Source of the DNA: Nitrososphaerota archaeon
GTDB lineage: Archaea; Thermoproteota; Nitrososphaeria; Conexivisphaerales; UBA164
Direction of reading: 5' to 3'
NCBI GenBank assembly: GCA_023381255.1
Contig: JAMCTX010000010.1
Coordinates: 1 to 64,000 of the forward strand
DNA length: 64,000 nucleotides
The notes under the pieces are model-generated. The model did no database searches. It was not told where the DNA came from and saw nothing but the letters and a program-made list of their open reading frames with translations. How positions within the stretch are numbered: position 1 is the stretch's first letter; each line of letters begins with the position of its first letter. This document shows positions 10,020 through 19,666 of the stretch, one piece after another. Made by a program: the position numbers and the translations under genes.

Positions 10020-11489
10020 TCAGCGGATCAGAAAAAATATTGATGCCGCCAAAATGAAGCCAAACACAATGCCTGCAGCGCCCCAAGAAATTGAGTGCCT
10101 TTTTTTCTCCTTTTCTATTTCAAGCTGGTAGAATTCCTGCATCAGTGCTGGCAGCCTCATGGCTGAATCAAGATATTTTGTTACCCTGCCGGCCAGCTGT
10201 TTAACCCTGAATATATAATAATCCTTGTAAAGGCCTTCCTGCTCAAAGATGGAAGGGAGGGTTTGTATGAAGTTAAATTCTGGATCAAGGGCCCTGCACA
10301 CGCTGTCAAGCATCAATCCCATCCTCAGATAAAGCACTAGCTGCTTTGGAAGCCTGAAAGGAAACCTGTAAATCACCCTGTTTGCGGCGTACATGAGCAT
10401 CCTTACATCAGATTCGCTTACCCGAAATCCCTCCATTTCATTTAGCGCCATATCGATCCCCTTTGCTATTATGTATCTGTTCACAAACGGATCAAGAACC
10501 TCGAGGTCTATGAGCGCATCGATCATTTCCTCCGTATTTCTGGTTGCCAGCGACATGTAAAGCCACATCATTTTATCCCTCATATCCTTTGAAAGGCTTC
10601 CAACCATGCCAAAATCGTAAAGCGCTATCTTTCCGTCATTTAAAATGGAAATATTGCCGGGATGGGGGTCTGCGTGAAACATTTCCATTTTCAGGACCAT
10701 GACAAGATAAAGCCTTGAAAGCGCCGACGCTATTTTAACCCTGTCTATTTTTTGCTCATCAAGCCTTTTTACATCGGTTACCTTTATGCCATCTATTCTT
10801 TCCATTACAATGATTCTCTTTGTTGAAACTTCTGGAAAAATATCAGGCACGACGACGTATTTGTAAGATGACAGCAGCGATTTTAACCTTTTCATGTTGT
10901 TTGCCTCTTTTGCATAATCCATCTCATCGTAAACCGTTTCATAGAACTGATCAACTGCGGTCATAAAAGAATTAAGAAATGCCCTCCCCATAAAAACAGA
11001 CATCAGCGGAAGCAGCTTTTTTATGGTGCTTACATCTTCATCTATTACTTTGCCTATGCCAGGCCTTATGATCTTAACTACAACACCCCTTCCCCTGTAC
11101 TTTGCCTCATGAACCTGCCCAAGGCTTGCTGCGCTTATAGGAACGGGGTTGAAATCTTCGAAAACCTTGTTGATCCCGCCCAGGTCCTCATCTATAATCT
11201 TCTTTATGCCTTCAAATTTTGCTGGAGGCACCTGGTCCTGAAGCCTTACAAACTCATCCATATATGGCTGGGGCAGCACATCGCTCCTGACAGAAAGCAA
11301 CTGCCCCAGTTTTATAAATGCCGGGCCCAGTTCCATAAATCTATCAACCATCTTTTTTGCATGGTTCCTCATCGAATCGTAATGGTCCCTCAGGTCTTCG
11401 GTCTTAAGAGCCTTTCTTCTGTCAAAATAGTAGTAGGTAAAACTTGGCAGTAGGGTGAAAAATATCTTTAACATCCTCTTAAGCGTCAT
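10020..11489 (-). CDS. ABC1/UbiB/AarF atypical kinase family protein
   Basis: LGPAFIKLGQLLSVRSDVLP, HADPHPGN, ALYDFGMVG; start probably the internal Met at 11489. Confidence 0.92.
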   Translation of the reverse strand: MTLKRMLKIFFTLLPSFTYYYFDRRKALKTEDLRDHYDSMRNHAKKMVDRFMELGPAFIKLGQLLSVRSDVLPQPYMDEFVRLQDQVPPAKFEGIKKIIDEDLGGINKVFEDFNPVPISAASLGQVHEAKYRGRGVVVKIIRPGIGKVIDEDVSTIKKLLPLMSVFMGRAFLNSFMTAVDQFYETVYDEMDYAKEANNMKRLKSLLSSYKYVVVPDIFPEVSTKRIIVMERIDGIKVTDVKRLDEQKIDRVKIASALSRLYLVMVLKMEMFHADPHPGNISILNDGKIALYDFGMVGSLSKDMRDKMMWLYMSLATRNTEEMIDALIDLEVLDPFVNRYIIAKGIDMALNEMEGFRVSESDVRMLMYAANRVIYRFPFRLPKQLVLYLRMGLMLDSVCRALDPEFNFIQTLPSIFEQEGLYKDYYIFRVKQLAGRVTKYLDSAMRLPALMQEFYQLEIEKEKKRHSISWGAAGIVFGFILAASIFFLIR

Positions 11490-11491
11490 TT

Positions 11492-11731
11492 TCAGATTAT
11501 CAACCTTATGACAGTTGGCATACATTCAAATGCCATGTGCAGTAGCGGGTGAGATCGCGGATCAAATGCATCAACATGCACTTCGAACCTGTCCTCATAT
11601 TCCCTTATGTGCAGGCCATTTCTGCCCCTGTATTGAGCAACTGAATCCATTGGAAATCCGATAACGGTTTTATCCACCCAGGGGGGTGGATTTTGCATTA
11701 TCGATTTATCAATTATGAACTTTATCCCCAT
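11492..11731 (-). CDS. Hypothetical protein (79 aa)
   Basis: Open frame directly upstream of UbiB, no recognised motif. Confidence 0.6.
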   Translation of the reverse strand: MGIKFIIDKSIMQNPPPWVDKTVIGFPMDSVAQYRGRNGLHIREYEDRFEVHVDAFDPRSHPLLHMAFECMPTVIRLII

Positions 11732-11796
11732 ACCACACTTTAAGCCTGGCGCATTAATAACAATTAGGTATTATTTTCACCTAAATTGCAAGAAAA

Positions 11797-12351
11797 TCAC
11801 AGCATAAATTTCTTCAATTGACCATAATCACTGATGTAGCTTAACCAGTCAACCTCATCAAAGAGTGATGTCCCGTCTTTAATGGCATTATCGATTCTGG
11901 CCGCAGATAAATGTGGAGTTTCAAAGGTCGCATCAATCTGCATTACCTTTTCGTTGCCCAGCATTTCAATTGTTTCTGCCAGGCATCTATCAACGAACTC
12001 TGCCGTCAGGTTCTCCCTTATTTTTCTCAGCTCATAATTTTGTACTAGATACCTGTAATAGAGCACAAACGGATTGCATCTGACTACCACGGCACTTATT
12101 ACTTCTTCTGGATCCACAAGGCGCAGTGCATATGTACCTGAAATTATGTGCTTGCCGTTTAATTTGTCAAACGATTCCCCTGCCATTTTTTCATTGATTA
12201 TGATTTCGTTATTTTCATAACTTGCCGCGCCGGCATCAAGCAAAAAAGAACTGTATTCCAGGAATGGCATGCCGGTCATGCCAGAGAGGCTGGCTGCAAT
12301 TGTCTTTTTGCCAACTGCAGGGCATCCAGCCACAATTATGTATTTCTTCAC
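11797..12351 (-). CDS. P-loop kinase, archaeal adenylate kinase/Fap7-like
   Basis: IIVAGCPAVGKKTIAASLS Walker A; AK6-like length. Confidence 0.7.
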   Translation of the reverse strand: MKKYIIVAGCPAVGKKTIAASLSGMTGMPFLEYSSFLLDAGAASYENNEIIINEKMAGESFDKLNGKHIISGTYALRLVDPEEVISAVVVRCNPFVLYYRYLVQNYELRKIRENLTAEFVDRCLAETIEMLGNEKVMQIDATFETPHLSAARIDNAIKDGTSLFDEVDWLSYISDYGQLKKFML

Positions 12352-12522
12352 ATTCAGTCAACCCCGTAAGTCAGCTTTAAAGCAGAGCACAGAGCCGTGT
12401 TCCGCACTTGAGATACTGCCCGCTTTACTGAAAATCTCACCCATAATATCCACCTTGTGCGTGCCGGCATTTAAGCAATTAATAGCCCGCAAACTATTTA
12501 TAAATAATTATTTTGAAACTTG

Positions 12523-12699
12523 CTATTCCACTTTTGCAAAAATTGCAACAAGTGCTCCTATGATAATTATCGCCGACATCAAATAGTAAATGCCTGTTAT
12601 CAAGGGTGCCGCCTGATGAACGCCAAGCAAGGCTATGTATACAGCGAGAACTATGGCTGCCAGAGAAGCTATCTTTAAAATTACATCCTTTGGATCCAT
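12523..12699 (-). CDS. Small membrane protein (58 aa), absent from the supplied ORF track
   Basis: MDPKDVILKIASLAAIVLAVYIALLGVHQAAPLITGIYYLMSAIIIIGALVAIFAKVE*; two TM segments; ends 5' of Topo VI A. Confidence 0.6.
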   Translation of the reverse strand: MDPKDVILKIASLAAIVLAVYIALLGVHQAAPLITGIYYLMSAIIIIGALVAIFAKVE

Positions 12700-12702
12700 T
12701 TG

Positions 12703-13767
12703 CTAACCCAACTCCCTCAACTTATCTGGAAGATATTTATCCACTATATAAGTTAAACCATACCTGGCAAATGCCTCCTGCTCAGATTTTCTTCGAGACT
12801 TCAGAAATTCATCTATCTGGTCCTTCCAAATTTGTTCAGTGTACCTGGGGTCGTCCCTTAACTCGTACAGCCTTTTTATGTCAACTTCTGTCAATGGGTC
12901 GCTTGGCAGCTTGTATTTTTTTATGTCCGTAGCCCATACGCCTGCCCATGTGGCATCAGGGGTTGTCAGGTCAGTTATGTGTGCAGCGTTGGCCGAACCT
13001 GAAATTATGACCATGGCTATATGCATCCCCCAGGGATCAGCGTCTGTAAAAATATATATGGGGAGGCCCAGCTCCTTGCGCAGCCGGCGGATCAGATACC
13101 TTGTGCTTCTTGGAGCCTGGCCCGCCGTATCTATCAGCACGGCCTTGTATTTTTCATGCACCTTTTCCTCTATGAACCTGGTGAAAAGTGCGCCCTTTTC
13201 TATTACGATTACCCTTTCCGCAGTGGTTTTTACAAAGGATGAAGTCGTAAGTGCGGGCCCTATCATTACACCGTCTGGGTGGGATGTCAGGTCTAGCTTT
13301 CTCCCTTCATAGCCCGGCACGTTGTACTCGATGGTCAAATTACCAAAAATTGCACTCCTCTCTTCCGGGTAAATGTTAAGGTCCTCCCTGGCAGATCCCA
13401 CCAGGCTTTCCAGCTCTGTTATTATTTCATCTGATTCGGCCTGGTCTTCAAAGTCCACATGGTATGCCTGCGCCGAATAATATATGTCCCTCAGCGTGGA
13501 GGTCTTGTTTTCCATCATCAGGTGCTTGCTGAAAAAAGCAATCCAGAGCAGCTGTGAAAACGGCCTGAGGTGTTTTGTGTTTTTAGCGTTTCTTTTAACC
13601 CTTTCAGGCCCCAGAACATACTGCTTAAGCTTCTTATCGTACTGTATGTTGCTTACTGACCTGCTTGGTATTTCCACATACGGGTACTTCCCGCTGGCCA
13701 GGTCTCCGTAAACCTGACTGCCGAGGTCCTTAAGCCTGCTGACCATCCACTCTTTCTTGTACCTCAA
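12703..13767 (-). CDS. top6A: DNA topoisomerase VI subunit A
   Basis: Spo11-like: LRDIYYSAQAYHVDF, TOPRIM IFTDADPWGMHIA. Confidence 0.96.
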   Translation of the reverse strand: MRYKKEWMVSRLKDLGSQVYGDLASGKYPYVEIPSRSVSNIQYDKKLKQYVLGPERVKRNAKNTKHLRPFSQLLWIAFFSKHLMMENKTSTLRDIYYSAQAYHVDFEDQAESDEIITELESLVGSAREDLNIYPEERSAIFGNLTIEYNVPGYEGRKLDLTSHPDGVMIGPALTTSSFVKTTAERVIVIEKGALFTRFIEEKVHEKYKAVLIDTAGQAPRSTRYLIRRLRKELGLPIYIFTDADPWGMHIAMVIISGSANAAHITDLTTPDATWAGVWATDIKKYKLPSDPLTEVDIKRLYELRDDPRYTEQIWKDQIDEFLKSRRKSEQEAFARYGLTYIVDKYLPDKLRELG

Positions 13768-15271
13768 CTTCCTCCTCCCCCATGCTGATCAGCCTATTCA
13801 CATCAGGCATGCCTTTTTCTGCAAGGTCTGATGAGAACTTTGCTATAAGCGGCAGATACTTCCTGTACATATTCTGCTTCTTTTTTACAACTTCCATTCT
13901 GGACCTCCTGTTGATAAATATCGATAAAAATCTCAAAACTATTCTGAGCGCGTTCCTTATTTCCCTTTCAACCTCCGGCCTGTCAGCTACATACTCCTTC
14001 CCCATCGTTTTATACGGCACCTTTGTGGAGCATATGTGAGTTATAACTGTGATTGGATCGTCCGGTGTAAGATGGTACCTCTTCCAGTCTATCTCTTCAT
14101 TCAGCACCCTGTAGGCCACATCATTCCCTTCATCATAGAGCAACGGTATCCTGTTGGCATACCTGAAAAGCCTCATTCCGCCGTCCCTGTTTTCATATGA
14201 TACAGCAACTTCAACGATGAATGGATAACCCTCATATGAAAGGGGCGTCCTCGTTAGCGCCTCATTAAATTCCGGGTTAAGCTCCTTCCTGATCCCCTCC
14301 ATAAGCAACTCCCTTCCTATAGGAGAAAGGCAGCTGGCATCAGGCGGCAAAAATTTGTCATAATTTCTCAGTGCACTTTCCAGCTTTACCAAATCTTCAT
14401 GGGTGAGCGATCGAGGATCGGTGTTTGGGTCAATCCCTGCATATTGAAGAAATGATAAGGCTGTCTTTTTTCCAACCCTGTGAAAGTTCTTTGTCAGAAA
14501 ATTTATCATATTGCCCTTCTTCCACACCCTTACCATCCTTCTAACCATTTCAAGGTCAACCCCCTTTGGATGTGGCTTAACTTCCACTGGTGCGGGGGGT
14601 ATTACTGTCGTGGTTCTTCTGTACATGTAAACCTCGCCAGCGGGGTCTACAAACAGGATATTGGCATAGGGGGTAACTATGGCGACACGCTTGATGTATT
14701 CCTTGACCTTTGCGGCCGAGCGCATATAATCGCCCACTAGGTTCATCCTTACCCTTGTCCCCCTCCACCCGGACGCTTCGGTAATGCTGTGGTTGATTAT
14801 AATCGGCTTGTTTCTCTCAATGTCAATAAACAGCTCATAATGGCTATAGTTTACCCCGTCCTGGCTGCTGTCTATGGACACCGGCTTGTTTGTTGTTATC
14901 TGGGCATAAAGCACGCTCATTGTTGCTCCCATCCCAAACGTTCCACGCGCCTGTTTTAGCCCGAACTTGGTGCCGTAAAACACCTTTCCAAGCGCCATGG
15001 GTATCTTGTCATCAGGCATTCCAATTCCGTTGTCCTGAACCGAAAGCTCATATTCCCTTATGTCGTTTGCTGAGTTATCAGCCTGAGTTATTTTAACGTA
15101 AATGTCAGGCAGTATGCCGTAGCTGTCACATGCATCAAGCGAATTTTCGACAAGCTCCCTGAGCGCCGAATAAAGCGCCCTTGAAGGGTTGCTAAAGCCT
15201 GCTAGATCCCGGTTTCTGTAAAAAAAATCGCTGGGGGATATTTCCTGGAAGCTCATACGCCAGTCTCCCAC
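13730..15271 (-). CDS. top6B: DNA topoisomerase VI subunit B
   Basis: GHKL motifs: RELVENSLDACD, VQDNGIGMPDDKI, GTFGMGATMSVLY. Confidence 0.96.
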   Translation of the reverse strand: MGDWRMSFQEISPSDFFYRNRDLAGFSNPSRALYSALRELVENSLDACDSYGILPDIYVKITQADNSANDIREYELSVQDNGIGMPDDKIPMALGKVFYGTKFGLKQARGTFGMGATMSVLYAQITTNKPVSIDSSQDGVNYSHYELFIDIERNKPIIINHSITEASGWRGTRVRMNLVGDYMRSAAKVKEYIKRVAIVTPYANILFVDPAGEVYMYRRTTTVIPPAPVEVKPHPKGVDLEMVRRMVRVWKKGNMINFLTKNFHRVGKKTALSFLQYAGIDPNTDPRSLTHEDLVKLESALRNYDKFLPPDASCLSPIGRELLMEGIRKELNPEFNEALTRTPLSYEGYPFIVEVAVSYENRDGGMRLFRYANRIPLLYDEGNDVAYRVLNEEIDWKRYHLTPDDPITVITHICSTKVPYKTMGKEYVADRPEVEREIRNALRIVLRFLSIFINRRSRMEVVKKKQNMYRKYLPLIAKFSSDLAEKGMPDVNRLISMGEEEVEVQERVDGQQA

Positions 15272-15804
15272 AGCTTAAGGCGATCCTTCTTCATTGTGCT
15301 CCTGTGCCTTTCCAGCTTTGCAAATACTGATGCGTGCCTTGAACCCATAATCAGGTCCTTTACAGCGTCAGCTGACAACTTTACATTATCTGGTTTGCCA
15401 ATTATCGAAACATGATCGCCGTATATTGAAATTTTAGTTTCAGTTAGCTGCTCAATTTTACTCCTTGCTGAACCGTTTGTGCCTATCAGCCTTCCCCTTA
15501 TTCTCACAAGGCTGTTTTTCGTAGAAACATAATCCCTTAAATCCAGCTCCATCATAACTGCCCGGCCATCTATTAGGTCTGATGCGCTGTAGGGGGAAAA
15601 CCCGCGGGCAAGCGCCTCAATGTAAGCAGTTGCGGTAACTGGGTCAGATTTATTATCTGACGATTCAATTTTAACCAAACCTCCATTAAAAGTGACTTTA
15701 ACCTTAAATGTTTTTTCTATAAACGCCTTCTGGGATCCTCCTGAGCCTATTATTACACCTAGCCTGTCTTTGCTGACCCTCAGAACCCTCTCAAATTCCA
15801 TCAT
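15253..15804 (-). CDS. KH-domain RNA-binding protein (archaeal Pno1/Dim2-like)
   Basis: Two KH domains: LGVIIGSGGSQKAFIEK, RLIGTNGSARSKIEQLT. Confidence 0.88.
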   Translation of the reverse strand: MMEFERVLRVSKDRLGVIIGSGGSQKAFIEKTFKVKVTFNGGLVKIESSDNKSDPVTATAYIEALARGFSPYSASDLIDGRAVMMELDLRDYVSTKNSLVRIRGRLIGTNGSARSKIEQLTETKISIYGDHVSIIGKPDNVKLSADAVKDLIMGSRHASVFAKLERHRSTMKKDRLKLWETGV

Positions 15805-15858
15805 CTACTTTTAATTGCCTTATGATTTAAAATTTTCTAATTGCATCGTTTTCAAGTG

Positions 15859-16854
15859 CTATAGTATTTCATATTTTAGCATGTGTTCCATTATCGGATC
15901 CGGAATCATATAACCTGATGGCGCACCTGCTACCAGCCCCTTTCTTATAAGAGAGTTCAGGCTTCTCTTTAAATGGGTGCCGGCAAGGCCAACATGCTGC
16001 TTTTGCGATATAAGCCTTAGCATTTCTATCTCCTTTTTTGAAAGTTCAACCAGCTGTTCAAGAACGTATTTTACTGACCTGTCATCTCTGTAGATTCCTT
16101 CGGGGTTGCACAGACCCTCAACCATCCTGATGCCAGAAAGCGCTAACCACACAGGTATGCCCTCAGTTATCCGGTAGTATTCATATATCATTTTTTTCGG
16201 GCAACTGGCACCGTAAAATTCAAGGCCTTCAAAAAGAAAGTTCACAGATGTTGGTTCGTCAAGAGGCTTAAGGCTAACCCATTCCAGCAGGCTATTAAAT
16301 GGAAGCTGCTTGCTGTTAAATGTTTCAAGCATGGCGCCCATTTCGGAACTGATCATCATTACCTGAAATGCGCCGTGTTTTACACCGTGATATAAAATGT
16401 TCATCATGTGATCGTAGAGCCTGCCAAGCCTCCTTGCGTGAGTTATTTCGTCAAGTACAAGGACTGGCCTGTCTACATGAAAAATGTATGAATTAAAATA
16501 GGTGTCAAGAAAACCTGAAGCGCTAAAGCTGCTGGTCAACATATTCTGCCTGACTTCGTTAAGAGCGTTTTCATCTGCTCCAGAAACCCCCTTTGCTCCA
16601 TGAATGCCGCTTATAAGCTGCTGGGTCAGATCCAATGAACTGTAAACATTTTCAAGATCTATCCACACGATTGCCTTATCAGTAATATGTTCTGCGGCAG
16701 CTCTTACAAGCAAAGATTTGCCCATACCTCTAATTGAACTAAGTGCAGCAGAACCGTTCCCAGTCAAAATGCTGATAACTTTTTTCACTTCGTCTTCCCT
16801 ATCATAAAGGTCCTCTGTTCCTGATGGTTTTCCGAAGTTAAACTTTACCCTCAA
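15859..16854 (-). CDS. Archaeal AAA-type ATPase (Arch_ATPase-like) with C-terminal HTH
   Basis: SIRGMGKSLLVRAAAEH P-loop, VLVLDEITHARRL. Confidence 0.75.
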   Translation of the reverse strand: MRVKFNFGKPSGTEDLYDREDEVKKVISILTGNGSAALSSIRGMGKSLLVRAAAEHITDKAIVWIDLENVYSSLDLTQQLISGIHGAKGVSGADENALNEVRQNMLTSSFSASGFLDTYFNSYIFHVDRPVLVLDEITHARRLGRLYDHMMNILYHGVKHGAFQVMMISSEMGAMLETFNSKQLPFNSLLEWVSLKPLDEPTSVNFLFEGLEFYGASCPKKMIYEYYRITEGIPVWLALSGIRMVEGLCNPEGIYRDDRSVKYVLEQLVELSKKEIEMLRLISQKQHVGLAGTHLKRSLNSLIRKGLVAGAPSGYMIPDPIMEHMLKYEIL

Positions 16855-16914
16855 TGGAGTTTTATACTGCTGTTTTATTATAAAGTTACTCTTTCAACGT
16901 GTTTCCTTGCTATT

Positions 16915-18246
16915 TCAGATGGAGGATTTGCTTTCCTGAATTGCTCTTACGCCCTCGCCGGCAATAATTTCCGCGTCCTTCCTCTGCGTTGACTGTGCAA
17001 AAACCCTGAATACGGGCTCTGTGCCTGATGGTCTTATCAGCAGCCACCTGTGCTTGCCCATGCTAACCTTTATCCCATCAAGCCTGTTGATTCTGTACCC
17101 ACGAAATGCCGCGGACACCATTTCCATTACCTTTTGCTTTATTTCATCCTGACAACGCACCTCCCTCTTGATGAGGTAGAAAAATGGCACTTCCCTTGCC
17201 AGTCTGCTCAGCGGTTCATTAAGCGAAAGCAACATCAGTGTGGAATATATTGCATCACCGTACATCAATATCCTCGGCCAGATAAATTTGCCCGATTCCT
17301 CGGTGGCGAAAACAGCATCTCTGTGTTTTCTTATTGACGCGGCAATGGCTGGTGGGCCAACCCTAGTAACTATTAGCTTTCCGCCTGCTGACTTCACTGC
17401 TTCACTTACGCTATCTGATGTATTTATTGTAGTTATGACTTTGCTGGAGCTGCTTTTTACCATTCGTGATGCAAATATAGCTCCAGTAATATCGCCCCAT
17501 ACCAGCTTGCCATGTTCATCGATAAAGATGGCCCTGTCGCCGTCAGAGTCTGTTGCAACCCCAAATGTTGCTGATTCGTGTGGAACAAGTGAAATTGTTT
17601 CCTTTAAATGGGCCGGGATAGGGCTGGGCAACCTGTTTGGAAAATTGTACAGCGGCAATTTATTTATCACTTTATAGTTTAAACCTATGTCAGAAAATAC
17701 CTGCTGGGCAAGAGGCCCGATAGCGCCGTTGCCTGCATCAAAAACTATGTTTGAGTTGCTAATTTTAGGGGCATCTCTCTTGATGCTTTTAATATAAGCC
17801 GCCTGATAGTCGTAAAAAGTCTCATATTTTCCCATTTTGGTCCAGGGGACTTCACTAAGGTAGCCTTTTCTGTATGCTTTCTCAACCAGTTCGCTATCAG
17901 CTGGTCCCAGTTCTCCTGTGTCAGACAAAAAGAAGAGTATCCCTGTTATGGGCGGTGGAGTATGGCTGCCGGTTACTGAAATGGCAGAATCATATTTCAA
18001 CTCTTTCATTATCCTTATGGTGGCCGGGGTCGGCGAAATTCCAAGGTCAACAACATTTACTCCGGATGAAAGGAGGGCAGAGGTTACTGCCATGCAGACT
18101 GGCACGCTCTGTGCCCTATTGTCCCTCCCTATGGTCACGGTATCCACATGGTAAACCTTTACAAAAGCCTGAGTTATTTTATATGCAAAAGTCGGTGTGA
18201 GAGTGCTGTTTATGAACCCCCTAACGCCTGATGTTCCAAATATCAT
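16915..18246 (-). CDS. Phosphoglucosamine/phosphomannomutase family protein
   Basis: IFGTSGVRG, SVTGSHTPP (variant of TASHNP), ATDSDGDRA, RPSGTEPVFRVFA. Confidence 0.93.
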   Translation of the reverse strand: MIFGTSGVRGFINSTLTPTFAYKITQAFVKVYHVDTVTIGRDNRAQSVPVCMAVTSALLSSGVNVVDLGISPTPATIRIMKELKYDSAISVTGSHTPPPITGILFFLSDTGELGPADSELVEKAYRKGYLSEVPWTKMGKYETFYDYQAAYIKSIKRDAPKISNSNIVFDAGNGAIGPLAQQVFSDIGLNYKVINKLPLYNFPNRLPSPIPAHLKETISLVPHESATFGVATDSDGDRAIFIDEHGKLVWGDITGAIFASRMVKSSSSKVITTINTSDSVSEAVKSAGGKLIVTRVGPPAIAASIRKHRDAVFATEESGKFIWPRILMYGDAIYSTLMLLSLNEPLSRLAREVPFFYLIKREVRCQDEIKQKVMEMVSAAFRGYRINRLDGIKVSMGKHRWLLIRPSGTEPVFRVFAQSTQRKDAEIIAGEGVRAIQESKSSI

Positions 18247-18362
18247 TATGTCAAATATTGAAACATTGCCTTTAAAATAGATTTCCGTTGTTCAACGCAA
18301 TATTGCTTATAAATACAGCGAAGAGGTACATTTAAATTCTGCCAAAAAATCTAGGCTTAAGA

Positions 18363-19463
18363 TTGGACCCAGAACTTGTCAGCGTCATCATACCCGTATA
18401 CAGAGAATCCCGGACGGTTCTGGCAAGTTTAGCAATGCTAACAAATGATGATCACCCGCAGATTGAAATAATTATTGTGGTTGACGAGCCTTCGCAGGGA
18501 TTTTTAAAGGAGCTTGACAATTTTAGAACCGTAAAAGTGGTCTTAAACAATGAGCGAAAAGGTAAAGTCAGCGCGCTCAATCAGGCAGTGCAGAGCTCAT
18601 CGGGCAGCTACCTGCTGTTTGCCGATTCAGATGTACTACTGCCCAGTAACATAGTATACAATTCAATTATAGAAATTGGTAATTATGATATACTTGATTA
18701 TTCAAAGGTTGGCATAACTGCCAGCAGAATATCAAGGCTGACTTCTATCGATTACCTTCAGGCAAACATGATATCGGAAGTATTTTCTAAAATTTCCCAA
18801 AAAACGTTTGCCATAGACGGTGCCGCTTTTATGATAAAAAGGAGCGCGCTCAAAAGGTTGGGAGGGTTCAGGCCGATGGTGTCTGAAGATTTTGACCTTG
18901 CTACAAGGTCGCACAAGATGGGGCTCAAGTATAAAATGTCAGTAAAATTAAAGGTGAGTGTTGGACAGCCGGACAATTTTAATGAATGGTTCATACAGAG
19001 GATCAGGTGGGCATATGGGTTGGGGGAGTGGATCAAGCAGAATTTAAGATATTTATTTAGGATGATTGTTTACAGCCCTATTATAGCTATATCTGCTGTG
19101 CTTATAATGCTTCCAACAATAACAATGGGTATAATGCTTTATGCGATTTCTTCAAAAATTGTTTCCAGCTATTTTATTACCTATATATATTATACTATTC
19201 CATCGTCTTCTGTCCCCATCCGGGAGTACATCCTTACCGCTTACTATGCAGAAGCAGGCAAAGCCCTTATGGCATCATTTTTCGCATTTATTCTGTTGAT
19301 TCCCCTCTATTATTATCTTGCTGCTAGATATGGAGAAAAATTCAGCCCGGCAACTTTTGCAATTTACTACTTTATATATCAACCAATCCTGCTTATGGTG
19401 TTCTTAATAGGAATATCGCTGTCATTTATAAATATAAAACCAGATTTTGACTGGGTAACATGA
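18363..19463 (+). CDS. Family 2 glycosyltransferase, membrane-anchored
   Basis: SVIIPVYRESRTVL, FADSDVLLP, QRIRWAYGLG, C-terminal TM segments. Confidence 0.9.
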   Translation: MDPELVSVIIPVYRESRTVLASLAMLTNDDHPQIEIIIVVDEPSQGFLKELDNFRTVKVVLNNERKGKVSALNQAVQSSSGSYLLFADSDVLLPSNIVYNSIIEIGNYDILDYSKVGITASRISRLTSIDYLQANMISEVFSKISQKTFAIDGAAFMIKRSALKRLGGFRPMVSEDFDLATRSHKMGLKYKMSVKLKVSVGQPDNFNEWFIQRIRWAYGLGEWIKQNLRYLFRMIVYSPIIAISAVLIMLPTITMGIMLYAISSKIVSSYFITYIYYTIPSSSVPIREYILTAYYAEAGKALMASFFAFILLIPLYYYLAARYGEKFSPATFAIYYFIYQPILLMVFLIGISLSFINIKPDFDWVT

Positions 19464-19666
19464 CATCCTCTGGCGGTTTTAACTTCTGGCGTCACTGCAC
19501 CGTTTGTGGATAAAAACTGTTTCCTGATTTAACAACCCAGTTGTTCTACAAAGTCGCAGATTCAGATTGCATCTGCCCTGCCATAAACAACTACTTTTGG
19601 CTTATATATTGAAGAAGCACGCGCCTCTCACGCCTAATAATTGCTGTTTTCCCGTGCACTTTAAAT

